From: Paguma larvata
Taxonomy: Eukaryota > Chordata > Mammalia > Carnivora > Viverridae
Assembly: GCA_030068075.1 (NCBI GenBank)
Contig: CM057842.1
Span: forward strand, 41,502,659 to 41,566,658
DNA: 64,000 nucleotides
Direction of reading: 5' to 3'
Below, one piece after another: positions 1 through 12,104 of this stretch (its first letter is position 1; the number at the start of each line of letters is the position of its first letter). Below the pieces are notes generated by a model. It saw nothing but the letters and a program-made list of their open reading frames with translations. It ran no database searches and had not been told where the DNA came from. Position numbers and translations under genes: made by a program.

Positions 1-74
1 CAAAATCAAGTATCAAGTATGCATGTTACTGAGTACTCTTTCTACATACTGCTCTTTGTTTTCCTGCTTTCTTT

Positions 75-440
75 AGATATAATTGACATGTAACATGATA
101 TTTTAAGATGTGCAACATATTAGGATATATGTATATTTTGCAAAATGATTATCGTAATAAGGTTAGTTAATAAATCCATCATCTCACATAGTCACATTTT
201 TTTCTTTTTTTGTAGTGAGAACTTCTAAAATCTCTCTTGGCAACTTTCAAATATGCAATATAGTATTGTTAACTATAGTCACCATGTAAGACATTATATC
301 CTCAGAACTTCTTTATCTTATAACTGGAAGTTAACCACTTCTCCCCATTTCCCCCACCTCCAACCTCACCCCTTCACTGCTTCCTTCCAAGATTTCGGGA
401 TTTAACCGCCACTACAACACCCCAGAGGTGATACATGTTA
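75..440 (-). mobile_element. Old L1 3'-end fragment
   Basis: Read on the minus strand this resembles the 3' UTR of mammalian L1M-type elements, with recognisable stretches complementary to the 'gtgactatagttaa...' and 'agagattttagaagttctcac' segments. A second fragment of the same kind lies at 52561-52760. No ORF remains and the boundaries are approximate. Confidence 0.55.
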
Positions 441-515
441 CTTGAATTCACATTTAATTGACTGAGGCAGACTTCGTGGGTGAGAAATAATGAATTGTTT
501 TAACCACCAATTTTT

Positions 516-713
516 TTTAACTTTTTAAACTCTTTATTTTTTTTTTTTTTGAGAGAGAGAAAGTGAGAGCAGAGAACGTGGGAGACAAAGAATATGAAGC
601 AAGCTCCTGGCTCCGAGCTATCATCACAGAGCGTCTTGTGGGGCTTGAACTCACAAACTGTGAGACCTGAGCTGAGGTCAGAAGCTTAGCCGACTGAGCT
701 ACCCAGGTGCCCC
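516..713 (-). mobile_element. CAN-SINE (felid type), minus strand
   Basis: Reverse complement starts AGGGGCACCTGGGTAGCTCAG and ends in a CT-rich stretch and A-rich tail. It is flanked by 16-bp TSDs at 500-515 and 714-729 (TTAACCACCAATTTTT / TTAACCTCCAATTTTT, one mismatch), so this is a complete retroposition. Confidence 0.93.
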
Positions 714-891
714 TTAACCTCCAATTTTTGAGGTTGTTTTTCATGGAGCATTAAATAAGTGAAACAGTTACAATCGTTTAGTTAATTTGTACAAGGAAAA
801 CAAAACGCTATGAGGTATCTTCAGGTTTCCTATTTTCCACATTGCAGACCCCTAATCTATGCATCCTTATCAAAACTATGCCAACAGTCTT

Positions 892-1090
892 GGGGGCGCC
901 TGGGTGGCTCAGTCACTTAAACATCTGACTCTTGATTTCGGCTCAGGACTTGATCTCATGGTTGGTGGGTTCAAGCCCAGCATTGGGCTCCGCACTGACA
1001 GTGCAGAGCCTACTTGGGATTATGTCACTCCCTCTCTCTTTGCTCCTTGCCTGCTCTCACTCTCTCAAAATAAATAAATAACTTCAAAAA
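892..1090 (+). mobile_element. CAN-SINE, plus strand
   Basis: Head GGGGCGCCTGGGTGGCTCAG, tRNA-like body, CT-rich segment and an AAATAAATAA tail. No clear TSD was found. Confidence 0.92.
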
Positions 1091-2945
1091 ATATGTATAC
1101 CATGAGTTCCATGGCATAAGTTTGTCTCTGAAAGCTATATGTGGTTAATTTTGGATTTTCAAATCCTTAAAATTTTCAAGTGCTAAATCATGCCAGGAAA
1201 TTGACAGGAAATCTCTGTTAGATTCGTTCTCATCTTGATGTGTATTATATGTGCAGAGTTCGTTAGAACCGGAACCAAGACCAAAATCTAAGACATGTGT
1301 ACTGTTTTTGACCTTTGAGGTGTGGCGGAGGGGGGAGAGTAAAGGAGTTTCACAGATACCCATATCCTTAAGGCAAGAATATGGAGGACTTTTTCTTTTT
1401 ATTCTTGAAAACCTTTATAATTATCTTAAGTGATTTTTTTTAAATATAGTTTGTACTTGAATGTTATTTTATATCAGGGTAAAAATATTGTTGGTTGGGA
1501 ATCTACCCAAAGAATGTCACATATTTCTCTGAGGTTGTAGAACAATTTAGAGGTGGAAAAAAATAACCAAAAAATTTCTAGTTTTTAAGCCTAATTTCAT
1601 TGTTACAATGTACATCTCTGTGTGGATGTTTGTTTTGTAGCATGGTTATTTTGTTTTGCTAGCACACATTGTTGTGGTCACTGATGGTGATAATAATAAG
1701 ACCCTGCTGATTTCCTCAAGCATTATAATGTTAGTAGGTAAGAAAAACTCAGTTGGCCTGGTTAATAAATACGTACTTTTCACATGAAAGCTAGAGAAAT
1801 GACTATCATATATCTTATTTGCTTTAAAATCATACTCATGGCATACCTATTTCCTTAAAAGTTCCATTGTTCATTTGAAAACTAAATGTTAAATTGATTC
1901 CCTTCTCTATATAATTATGATGTGACTGCATATTTATTCATAGCAAATTCGGGAACATTCATTTGCAGTTGCCATTCATGTAGATGTCAAAAATGCCACT
2001 TTTTATTGTATATATTGTGAGAGGGCAAAATAAATAACCTTCCTGCTTAAAATTAGATTGCTTTTTAAACATGTCATTAATCATATTTTAGACTTTAAAA
2101 GATCAAAATGAAACGGCCCAGAATTTTAAGTTTACCGGAGTGATTAAACACTGAGTAGCTGAATAATGTTTGACCGTGCTCCAGGTGTGTTGGGGGATTT
2201 CTGAAGATGGTACCCTTCTCTGTTCTATAGACTTTCAGTTTTTATGTTAGTTGCTAATGTGAATAATAATCACGATTTCAGACTTGTGACCCCCTAAGGC
2301 AGAGAAATAAGAGTTGTGGTCCAGCCACGTGAGAATAATATGAAATAGATATGGACTTAATTGAGCTGGAAGGAGTTTGCTGAACAAAGTTAGCTGTAAT
2401 CGGAGTCAGCGTTTGCAAAAGTGACTCACAAGAAGCTGTTTAAGAGTAACTAGGACCCACAAAATCCACCTCCATCTGAAGAGTTTTAATTTGAAATCTC
2501 CAGTTGTTATCCTAAGTATAATTATAATTAAGGTTCAGCGTGTCTATGTGCATATTAGGGTAGAAAATCACTCGAGACATAGTTAGCTCCCGGCACCTAC
2601 ATTTTGTCCTCAGATTTCTGCCCCCCAAAAAGTTTTAATTCACTGGAGGTAGTAAAACTCCTTAGAGTATAGAAGTCTTTTCACATGGGAAGTTTTTGAA
2701 TGAAATATAGATGACATAAATAAAATCCACGATATTAATATCTCTGAGTTAAGTTTAGGATTAAGTCGGTGCTAATTAGAACTCTTTCTGTGTATGTGTG
2801 TGTGTCTGTCTAAAATGCATGTAATACTTAAAACTCTGAGGAGCCTCTGCCCAGTTAGACTTGAATATTTGTAATTAACTATCAGACTTTAAGTGTAACA
2901 GTTTAAATCAAAAAGTCTTTAAAAATGTACTAAGTTTTATCTTAA
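1091..2945. other. AT-rich non-coding stretch, nothing recognised
   Basis: About 1.85 kb of sequence without a convincing ORF, known repeat or RNA gene. A short TG run lies near 2790-2806. Presumed intronic or upstream of CNTN6. Confidence 0.5.
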
Positions 2946-2987
2946 AGTTTTTTTGTTTTGTTTTGTTTTGTTTTGTTTGGTTTTTTT
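2946..2987. repeat. (TTTTG)n simple repeat
   Basis: Five to six TTTTG units with slight decay at the 3' end. A second short array of the same unit is at 14519-14545. Confidence 0.9.
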
Positions 2988-3089
2988 GTATTTTTACAGG
3001 TATAAGGTTGCTTTTGCGAGTGATAGAAAAATTTCGGAATTTGGTAGTGGTGATGGTTATACAACATTGTGAATTGTATACTTTAGTTT

Positions 3090-3832
3090 TAATTAATTAC
3101 TTTATTTAATGATTTTTATTGTCAAATTGGTTTCTATACATCACCCAGTGCTCATTCCAACCCGTGCCCTGCTCAGTGCCCATCACCCATTCACCTCCTA
3201 CCCCACCTCAAACCTCGGTTTGTTCTTAGTATTTAAGAGTCTCTTATGTTTTGTCTCCCTCCCTCTCTGTGTCTTTTTTCTTTCCCGTCTTCCCCTCCCC
3301 CCTGGTTTTCTGTTAAATCTTGCAAAGTCCACCTATGCGTGAATACATATGTTATCTGTCTTTCTCTGACTTATTTCAGTCAGCATAATACCCTCCACTA
3401 CAGTCCATGTTGCCACACATGGCCAGATTTCATTCTTTCTCATTGCCGCATAGTATTCCATTGTATATATATATACCACATCTTCTTTATCCATTCGTCA
3501 GTTGATGGACACTTAGTCTCTTTCCATGATTTGGGTATTGTTGAAAGTGCCGCTGTAAACATCGGGGTACATGTGCCTCTATGCATCAGCACTCTTGTAT
3601 CTCTTGAGTAGATTCCTAGCAGTGCTATTGCTGGGTCATAGGGTAGTTCTATTTTCATTTTTTTTTGAGGAACCTCCACACAGTTCTCCAGAGCGACTGC
3701 ACCAGTTTGCATTCCTACCAACAGTGCAAGAGGGTGCCTGTTTCTCCACATCCTTGCCAGCATCTATAGTTTGCTGATTTTTTCATTTTAGCCACTCTGA
3801 CTGGTGTGAGGTGGTATTTCAGTGTGGTTTTG
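3090..3832 (-). mobile_element. 5'-truncated carnivore L1, minus strand
   Basis: The minus strand holds the end of L1 ORF2 plus the 3' UTR. Reading from 3763 down to 3440 gives the typical ORF2 C-terminal motifs YDPAIALLGIYSRDT, CTPMF and CPSTDEWIKKMWYIY, followed by a frame change near the end. The 3' UTR contains the 'caaattggtttc' signature in reverse. Truncated at about 3832. Closely related to the copy at 41468-42285. Confidence 0.93.
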
Positions 3833-4895
3833 AAATGATTAAGAGTTGTTAAGATTTACTATTTTATGAGAGTAATATATGAGATTTAAATAGTTGGAAG
3901 GATTTTCTTTGTTAGGGTCTTAGGGTTGATTGGTAAGACATCTAAAGCACTCAAGAAAACAGAATTTCAATTTTTATAAATATTTAAAATATAAAAAAAT
4001 TATAATAAACTAAGTTATCAGTGAGCCTGATTGTTTAAATATGTTCAGCCTATTCAACTTGAAATAATTGAATTATTATTCAATTAATTGCCACTAATCA
4101 TGGCAAAACTGTAGTTTTTTTAAAAATTTTACTAACATTATAAAACATATAGCCATATAAATTAAGCTTAACATTTTAAAAGGAAAACAGCATGACAGGA
4201 AGTAAAGTGGATATTAATTTATAGTCCCTGTGTTCTATGAGGTGAAAGAGACTTGCCCAAGACTAAGAGCAGACGCTGAGGTTCATATTTTAATATGCAA
4301 ATCAAGTGGCTGTGGTTTCACTATTCATTCTCAAAAAAAGAAAAAAAAGGTTAGCTTTTCGTAAATGTGTGTAAAATTTTAGAGTAAAATAATGTAATGT
4401 TCTGAAACAATCTGTAACCTTTTATTGTTACTTTTCTTGTTTAAAACCTAATAAACCCAAAGAAAATAAAACCTACAGTACATTAAAAGAAGTCATAATA
4501 TGGTAAATAAGATAGTATCTGCCATTATTTCTTTCTTCCCAGGTGAAAAGCAAAACAAACTTATCTTCTTGGGTGTGATTTTTAACTCTAAAGAGAACGA
4601 CTAGTTCTGCCGCTGTCGGCTTTTTAAAACAATATAGCTATTTTTTGAGTCTATATACACACTATATTCTTATTTAGAATGCAGAATAATTCATTTTATA
4701 TTATTTGTTGTCTCTTGAACAGATTTGAAAAGAGAATCTGAGTAATTTCTACAAAAATGGGTCTTTTTGATTCCCCTCATTTTGCCACTTTTGATGATGA
4801 TCCTGTGATATAAATTAAAAGAGAAAGCAATAAACTCATATTTCTGTTTATATCCACACACATGCTTGTATTTGTCTACAGTTGTATCGGCTTTT
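3833..4895. other. AT-rich non-coding stretch
   Basis: No ORF, repeat family or RNA gene recognised. Very AT-rich, with small runs of A and T. Confidence 0.5.
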
Positions 4896-4969
4896 TGATA
4901 GAGGAATTACTGGTCTACGGCCATACCACCCTGAACGCACCCGATCTCGTCTGATAGAGGAATTACTGG
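4896..4969. repeat. 18-bp target-site duplication around the 5S fragment
   Basis: Perfect direct repeats TGATAGAGGAATTACTGG at 4896-4913 and 4952-4969. Their identity suggests a fairly recent insertion. Confidence 0.95.
4913..4955 (+). pseudogene. Truncated 5S rRNA retropseudogene (first 43 nt)
   Basis: Bases 4913-4955 match positions 1-43 of mammalian 5S ribosomal RNA, beginning GTCTACGGCCATACCACCCT, with one difference (A at 4939 where 5S normally has G). The copy stops abruptly at ...CTCGTCTGAT and has no poly(A) tail. It sits between perfect 18-bp direct repeats TGATAGAGGAATTACTGG at 4896-4913 and 4952-4969. The last four bases (TGAT) belong both to the 5S sequence and to the right repeat, and the first G is shared with the left repeat. 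This is the structure expected of a 'tailless' retropseudogene: target-primed reverse transcription started inside the RNA through a 4-nt match and ran to its 5' end. It lacks most of 5S, including the internal promoter boxes further 3', so it is not a functional gene. Confidence 0.93.
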
Positions 4970-6135
4970 CAGATTCAAAAATTTTTAATGCTTCTTCTCA
5001 CTCTTTTATTATAACTTTTTACATATTTAATTATTGCCATATATTTCTTCTCCCGATAGGCTTAGTTGCTTTCTTGTGTAGGTCAATTTTAAACTACTTA
5101 TGGGTGGTATTTTAAAATTGTTGTATTATATCTGAGCATTTCTATTCAGCTGCTGTGTTACTCTTGGATATTTTACATGGCTGAGAACGTACTAGAACAG
5201 TGTCCTTCTTCAGGAAAAGGGCTTTATGTTCTCTACACCTGATATTAACATCAGAAGCATTCAAAAAGGAATGAACAAAGTCTTACCAAAAGAGATGGAA
5301 GAGTCATCTTTTTAAATACTAATATCAGAAAGGCAGGATTGCTTTATGATTTAAGATATGTAAATATTCCTTCTTATAAGTTTGCCTTTAAAACATATAC
5401 AACTCTGCTCAACAATAGAAGAGCCATTTTTTTTTTTAATTGGAAAAGAAAACCACATAAAGCCGGTATACTATCATGGGGAAAGTAGGTACTTTCTATA
5501 TCATCGTCAAAAAACAAAAATTGCTTCTTGATTTAGGATCCCATAAACTCATATGGAGGTGTGAGTGGCTTGAAGAAATCAATACCATCCATTGTTTCTT
5601 GGAGGGTGGACTACGTACCCATCCAGCTTCTGAACATTTCTAAAATAGTTTCTCTCAAAGATGGCAAATTTGGGAAAAATAAATTCCTTTTATAGATGAA
5701 TCCTGCAGTAAAGTGACATAGCTTATAAAGACTCCGCTAAGATTTTCATTTAATATTCAACAGCCCTGAGGATTTCTCCATCTCCTCCTCTAAATCAGTA
5801 CTTCAGGAGTAAGTGATGAGCAGATTGACAGTGTTGTCAGGATTATGATTGAGATGAAGCCCGCATTGAGAGTGTTGTGAATATGAGGCCTCCTGGGTCC
5901 TGCCCCCAGACTGCACCTGGTTTCACAACCCCTGCCCCATCCTTCAGTCAGGAGAAGATCTGAGATTCTTATTGAAGAAATAGAATCTACCTTTCCCTTT
6001 TGGTTCAACAGAGGTAAGATAAGTGAAGAATTTGTGTTGGCCATCAGGCACATCAAGATTTGAACACTGCTCAGCTGAGCTAATTTAAAGCTTGTTGAAC
6101 TGGGACATACCTTTTGACTTCTCTAGCTTCACCAG
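4970..6135. other. Non-coding stretch, nothing recognised
   Basis: No supported gene. Open frames here are short and have no recognisable protein family. 5780-6060 is locally less AT-rich but matches nothing I know. Confidence 0.45.
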
Positions 6136-6157
6136 TTTTTTTTTTTTTTTTTTTTTT
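6136..6157. repeat. Poly(T) tract, 22 T
   Basis: Uninterrupted T22 directly before a MIR fragment. No retrocopy body was recognised on its other side. Confidence 0.9.
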
Positions 6158-6159
6158 AC

Positions 6160-6290
6160 TTGCAAAACTGGGAAATAATAGTAGCTCTTTCTCATATGGT
6201 TGTTTGGAGAATTGATTGGTATTAATGAATCTAGAGGTTCAGCAAAGTGCCTGACATAGAGTAATTGGTGAGTTTCAAGTAGTATAGTTT
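6160..6290 (+). mobile_element. MIR fragment (3' half)
   Basis: Follows the MIR core and 3' consensus: 'aaactgggaaataatagtagc', then 'gttgtttggagaattgat', then 'agtgcctgacatagagtaa'. Confidence 0.65.
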
Positions 6291-6454
6291 CATTATGAAG
6301 AAAAAAAAATGTTGTAGATGGTAGAGGGAAAGTGGTAGCCCACTGAGAATGTATAATACACCCATACAGCATTTGACTCATCTGTATTGCAAATGTGTAT
6401 ATTCTTTTCAAATTAGAAATGATAATAAGAATAGCTACCCACATTATATAGTCG

Positions 6455-6779
6455 CGGGTACTCTCCCAAGTTGTTTACATAGACTAACACATTTATTCTC
6501 ATTAAAAACTCAAAGAGATAAGTGATACTATTCCACATTTTATAGATAAGTAAAGTGAGGCTCAAAGGGGCAAAAGACATTAGTCACCATCAAAGAGCCA
6601 TTAAACGGTGGAGTCAAGGGACGCCGGGGTGGCTCAGTTGGTTGAGTGTCAGACGACTCTTGAATTCGGCTCAGGTCATGATCCCACAGTTCGTGAGATC
6701 GAGCTCCATGTCAAGTTCTGCAGTGACAGCACGGAGCCTGCTTAGAAGTCTCTCCACCCACTCACTCTCGCTCTCAAAA

Positions 6780-6834
<55 letters not shown>

Positions 6835-6890
6835 GAAAACATGGAGCCAGAATTTAAAACCAGAGTCTTTTGCCAAAATCAGTGGGTTTT
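6455..6890 (-). mobile_element. MIR fragment split by a SINE
   Basis: Minus-strand MIR: 'cattttatagataagtaaagtgaggc' is the usual 'cattttacagatgaggaaactgaggc' in decayed form. It is interrupted by the SINE at 6618-6834 and resumes with 'ggagccagaatttaaaaccag'. Confidence 0.6.
6618..6834 (+). mobile_element. CAN-SINE with expanded (AAAT)n tail
   Basis: Head GGGACGCCGGGGTGGCTCAG. Imperfect TSDs (AAACGGTGGAGTCAAG near 6603-6618 and AAACATGGAGCCAG at 6837-6850). The tail has grown into about 14 uninterrupted AAAT units (6776-6834). Confidence 0.92.
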
Positions 6891-6950
6891 GCCAACATAC
6901 TCTTCCTTCCTGAACTAGAAACCAGGACACCCCAGAGCACCCCAGTGATC

Positions 6951-7787
6951 TCACAGAGGCATCACAGCATATAATTAAATGTTCAAAGAAACACAGTGGT
7001 TACTCAATATCTGTCAGTTACTGCATGAACTACTACTCTGAGGTTTGTTTCAACACTATTTGGTCTACTTTATTTCAATATCATATCTTTGTTGAAGCAG
7101 GGTTTCCAGCAGTTGCTTTGATAAGAAGCAAATACTGCATGACAGTCAATATGGAACAGGAAATAAGGACACTCTTATCCCAAGACTTGAGAAGTTGTGT
7201 TCTGCCTAACAGGAACACACTTGCATAGGTAAGGTGGTTATTTATCAATGGAATAAAAGTAGTATTTTTATGCCAAAATCCGCACTGTATGATTTTTGAA
7301 TAGCCCCCTAAGTCGTTAGAACATAAATTGTTTGAACTAAACTACTTTATAAATGGAGGTGTTAGATATTTATTTTGGCCTAAGGATGCCATAAGAGAGT
7401 TACTGAGACACTAAGAGCAACATGATCGGAAAAAGTGGCAGAACCTCTACACTGTGATGCTCAGTGCCTCAGGGAAAACTGTATTTGAAATTTAGGGATC
7501 AGTTCAATCAAACCTTAATGCACCTATAATTTCTCAGGTACTTGGAAATACCGTTCTCGAGGAGCTCACAGTAAAATAGGGGAAATAGACACAAAGTTTC
7601 ATAGAAGAATGTCAGAAGGACCAGATCCTCCCCGGCAGGTCGCATACAGATTTAAGATGGCCATGGCATTGAAAACACATGGAGAAAATTTCATTGGGAG
7701 GAAAAGCACCCACAAAAGGAGATAAATGAATGACAGAGGTCAAAATGTATAGCATTTATAAAATAATCAGCACGGTAATAATGGAGC
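6951..7787. other. Non-coding stretch, nothing recognised
   Basis: No ORF with family similarity, no identifiable repeat or RNA gene. Confidence 0.45.
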
Positions 7788-7930
7788 TTTCATTAATTAC
7801 AGTCTCACTTATTAAATACTTATCAGTTCTCAGGCAGTACTTGTGGTGCCGGGTTGTGAAGATGAAAGTCAGAGTGCCTTTCCTCAGGCTCTGATATCTC
7901 TTGGGGTTCCTGACAAGAACACGGAGTTCA
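7788..7930 (-). mobile_element. Possible L2 fragment
   Basis: Weak likeness to the L2 segment 'tattaaatacttatcagttctcaggcagtact...' (life-history of the 'tattgagcacctactatgtgccaggcact' motif). Heavily decayed. Confidence 0.35.
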
Positions 7931-9909
7931 AGTGAATGGTAGGGGATTAGAAGGAAAGTATAGGAGTGAAGTAATATATTGCTTTTAACTTCTAAAGAGT
8001 TAAGGGATGCTTAGAATAATAAATAGAGGGTCTAATTACTTTGGATTAACTAGTAGCCAAATGCATTCACAAATATTGATATTATTCAAATTAGTTCCAT
8101 CTTAATGGGAAAAATGCCAAATTTTTGTACCCTCCTGCTGAACAAATGAGAGGCATATGTATATTTTTCCAGAATCATGACTTATTCAGTTTATGGCCTA
8201 ATTATTGGTTGAGAAGATAAGTAAATAACAAATTATCATATGAAAAATGTGAGCCTGGGAGTAATTAATGCAATAAAATATATTGTTCAATATGTGTACA
8301 ACTTCATTGTAAATTCTAGGAAAAGGGCTTGATTTCTGAAGAAAGATAATAACATTAAAAATCTTAAAGGATTAAATTAAGAGATAATTAAAACTATTTG
8401 CAAGATGCAGTAATCCAATTCAGTAAACAAACTCACTCACTCTGGCACAGTGAGACTACTGGATGCGATGCCCTGATTGTGCTAGAGGTTTGGCCAGGTG
8501 GTTGGGATTCAGTGGTAACTCTCCTTTGTCAGATGGTTAATCCTAGATAGTGCTCTAGTGTTCGCTGGAGACGACTAAGTTGCCTACTGTCTCAGGTTGC
8601 GCGCAGCGATTCATGAGTAATTACACCTCATGGTATCATATTACTAAAACACACTAGTCAAAAGCCTCCACGTCCACAATGGGCTAGGAGAATCATCTTT
8701 CTAGGATATCTCCATGTGGTATGGGCATACAGCTCGAATAAGCCTCTCCCCATGTAGAGTCACCATTCATTTATTTGTCCGTTCAGTCAATATTTGAATG
8801 CTCAGAGACAGCCACTGTGATGGCAGATATATTACACAATTCAACAGAGAAAGAGATGATTTCCAGCTGAAAAACTCGGGAAGAGTTCAAGAAAGTGGTG
8901 GCAGGAGGTCCACATACTAAAGAATAGACTCTTCAGTTATGTGTGGGTGTAGGCATGTTCACCATTCTCGTCACAGAATGGGAGGGTATAAGTAAACTGT
9001 GAGAGAGGAGAGGAATGATTGCAATGGCAGGATGAGTGATAGCATTAATTGAAGAGCTCTGTATTTGTATTCACCAGTGTGAGCCTCTTTCCTGTCTCGC
9101 CATCACATAACTTGAATGTAGTTTGTTATTAGCTGTTGCTTTATTCACCCGATGCATCAAGCCATGGAGATGTTGAAAGCTGAGTTTCTCCGTGTTGCAG
9201 GAAGGGAGAGAAGAAAAGAAGTAATGACATCTTCTTACTTTCTCCATTATTAATTTGATTTGGCCTATGGTTATTAACAATCTTTTATGTGCTGGGTCCT
9301 ATGTGAAATTATGTGGCTGTAAATTTAAGAAAAGACAACTTTCCTGTCTCATAGGTCAACAGAAATATAGGGGTCTGTAAAGAATCATGATAAATGTAAT
9401 CAATAAAAGAACATAAATGTAGACATAAGAAAATGTTAGCTCGGAAGAGTTAAAGGCTAATTACTATTGATGGCCAAGAAAGAAGACTTTGCAAAAGTGT
9501 TTTTTTAGTCTCAAGGTGTTCGGGAAAAAGATTTCTCACCCGCTATGCTCCCTAGAAGGACTCACAGAAACTAGGAAAACAAGAGGCAGAAACAAAAATT
9601 CCATTGTTAATGAAACACAGACTAGTGTAACTCAAAAATACAGGCACACAAAGCAGAAGGCTACATAGTGAAAGGAAATACAGAGGAAAAAAGTCACAGC
9701 GAAGTGCTTTGACAGAAAAAAAGCTGCAAGAGGTGAGTAAATAATCTTGCAGCTTCTCCAAAAAGGATCAGAAACGGAAGCCACCTTGTAGCATGAAAGT
9801 CGATAGTAGCAGGGATGTTGAGACTGAACATAGAAGGCTTATTTGAAAGTCTTTCACTTGGGCTCCCAGTTGTCTACCTTCTCCCATCAGCAGACTGTCT
9901 GTTGCTTTC
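7931..9909. other. Mostly unique non-coding sequence
   Basis: Only faint L2-like remnants (near 8765-8850 and 9255-9370). 8450-8640 has a few more CpG dinucleotides than its surroundings but no promoter or exon signal I can support. Confidence 0.4.
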
Positions 9910-9944
9910 TCTCTCTCACACACACAGACACACACACACACACA

Positions 9945-9986
<42 letters not shown>
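9910..9986. repeat. (CT)n/(CA)n microsatellite
   Basis: Short CT run followed by a long CA array with two CAGA interruptions, ending in TATACACA. Confidence 0.97.
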
Positions 9987-9994
<8 letters not shown>

Positions 9995-10079
9995 GCCCAT
10001 GGAAAAGTGGAGGAATATTTGCAGAGGAATTGAGCTAGAGAGGTTGTAAACTTATAGTCTTATGACAGAAAATGAAATA

Positions 10080-11945
10080 GCATAAGATTTCAGAGAGAAA
10101 ATTGAACATTAATTCATCCTTCTGTGGAGAAATGGAAAAACTCCAGTTATACACTCAGAAATACTCATGTTTAGGAATTTTTCAATAAAGAATGGATAAC
10201 CTTGATAACCTAAGAATTAAGACCACAAGTCAGTAAACTACATTCATAAATACAGATATATGAATGAAAAACTAGGATTACTAGACATTTGAGAAAGCCC
10301 TCTCACTATAAGAGAGTAAGGCCTACAACTAAATAATATTAAAATGGAATTATTAAAAGAATAAGAAAACTTCAAAAATATCACCAATTTCTTAATAAAG
10401 ATGATAAAAGTGCATTGCCTAGATGGCTCACTTGGTTAACTATCCAAGTTCAGCTCAGGTCATGATCTCAGGGTTCGTGGGTTGTGCCCCACATCAGGCT
10501 CTGTGCTGACAGAATATCCTCAGGTCCTGGAGCCTGCTTTGGATTCTGTGTTTCCCTCTCTCTCTGACCCTCCCCTATTCATGCTCTGTCTCTCTCCCTC
10601 TCAAAAAGAAAAAAATACTGATTTTTTTAATGAAATAAAGATGATAAAAGCTTTTTCATCCAAGAAAAGGACGTTAAAACAAAAAGGACACAAACGAGAA
10701 TTAGAAATAATTTTTAGAAGTTTAAATTATGATAGCTGAAGTCAAAACAACAAAAATGACAACAACACAAAACTACATTTGGCATAGAGTTTTAAGGTTA
10801 AAGTTGAGGGATTTATCTAGAAGGGAAACTAGAAATAAAAATAAGTTGATAAGAGTGACAATAAATAAGAAAGTTAAAGCATTAATGTGTGAAGTTCAAC
10901 ATCCTAGGCAATTTCTAATCATAGACAAGAAAAAAGAAAAAAAAAGCAGAGGAGGAAAGAATATATAAAACATATGATGACAAAAAATAACCCAATTGTA
11001 AAAGGTATAGGTCTTAGGATTCTAAGGATTCCCATGTCCAACACAATGAATGTGGACCCGATTCTTGGCATAGTAGGAATAGAAAGAATATCCTAAGCAA
11101 ATACGAAGGTAAAATGAACACTTTTCCGTACTCCGAAATTAGTTGAAAATTACTCCCTGTAAGTAGACTTTGAATGAAATGCTCCAAAAACTAGGGAATA
11201 AACAAAGGAAATCAAAATCATGGACTGTAAGAAACAGGAGCACCAATAAGGAGAGAGATGAAGGGAAGCCCCTGATAACAGCAGGTCTCCCAGCCTAGAG
11301 AAGAACAAATGCATGTTGGGGCAATGTATGAAGGACTTCAGAGGAATGGCTCTAGGGAAATGAACAACTTGGGCTGATTATTTGACAGGATGCACCAGGA
11401 CGACATTTGTAGCAAAAGGCTTTTGCAGACCTCTTGAAAAGCAAGGAAGATTCATTCATACATGCTAAGACATCAAAGAAAATAAACCTGTGAAGAAATT
11501 AATAACTCTTAAAGAAAAATTGTTTAAAAACTAAAAGAAAATGTGTTCGTATTATGTGGACCGGCTCCAGTATTTGGGTAGTCATAGCCACTAGAATTTG
11601 ACTGAATATAGAGTCAAAGAAAAATGAGATAGGATTATACTTGGGGACCTGGGAGGAGGGGCAATAGGGATGTAAGAGTTATGTTGTCACCTGTCCTAAT
11701 TGTAGGTCAGTGGAGGATGCTGTCTTATGAATCAAGTTGTCATAACATGCATATTATTTAAAGATAAGTAAATGCCTGTGGAAAGAGTTGGAAGACTGAA
11801 AGTAGATACTTGTATAGACTAGGAAGATCTGTGTTCCTTATTGTTATTATTCTCAAGACTACTAGCACTGTTGGCTTCTTGTATGTATGTGTGTGCATGT
11901 GTGTTACTTGGATAAGGATGTAAATAAATTTTAAAAATAAAAAGA
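10080..11945 (+). mobile_element. HAL1 (half-L1) LINE, 5'-truncated
   Basis: The 3' part (about 11640-11945) follows the HAL1 3' UTR closely, with 'gaggatgctgtcttatgaatcaagttgtc', 'tatttaaagataagtaaatgcc' and 'ttggcttcttgtatgta' as decayed landmarks. Upstream, 10690-11480 resembles HAL1 ORF1 and downstream sequence, including 'agaattagaaataatttttag' and 'gaaacaggagcaccaataagg'. A remnant reading frame (10729-10968) is lysine-rich and degenerate. HAL1 codes only an ORF1-like RNA-binding protein and moved with help from L1. It is split by the SINE at 10411-10633. The 5' limit is uncertain. Confidence 0.75.
10411..10633 (+). mobile_element. CAN-SINE inserted in HAL1
   Basis: Decayed head (tgcctagatggctcacttgg), typical body and CT-rich tail. 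Perfect 17-bp TSDs AATAAAGATGATAAAAG at 10394-10410 and 10634-10650. Confidence 0.93.
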
Positions 11946-12104
11946 AAGGATTTCTGACAGAGATTTAGAATACTCTTTGGTATTTACAAGATTAACAAGG
12001 ACAGAAGAGCAGAGCGTCCAGAGAGATCAGGAAGATTAAAAGCAAAGATCAGAAATAACAAGTCGTGTCCATGAACTGCAGTATGGCTGACAGTTTAGAG
12101 CCCG

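Noticed and set aside
4913..4955. Functional 5S rRNA gene
   Set aside because: Only 43 of about 120 nt are present, without the internal control region or terminator.
8450..8640. CNTN6 promoter or first exon because of a few CpGs
   Set aside because: CpG density is far below an island, and there is no core promoter or donor I can defend.
9768..10049. Open frames rich in Cys-Val or Thr-His
   Set aside because: Translation of a CA/TG microsatellite. The same applies near 13855 and 26325.
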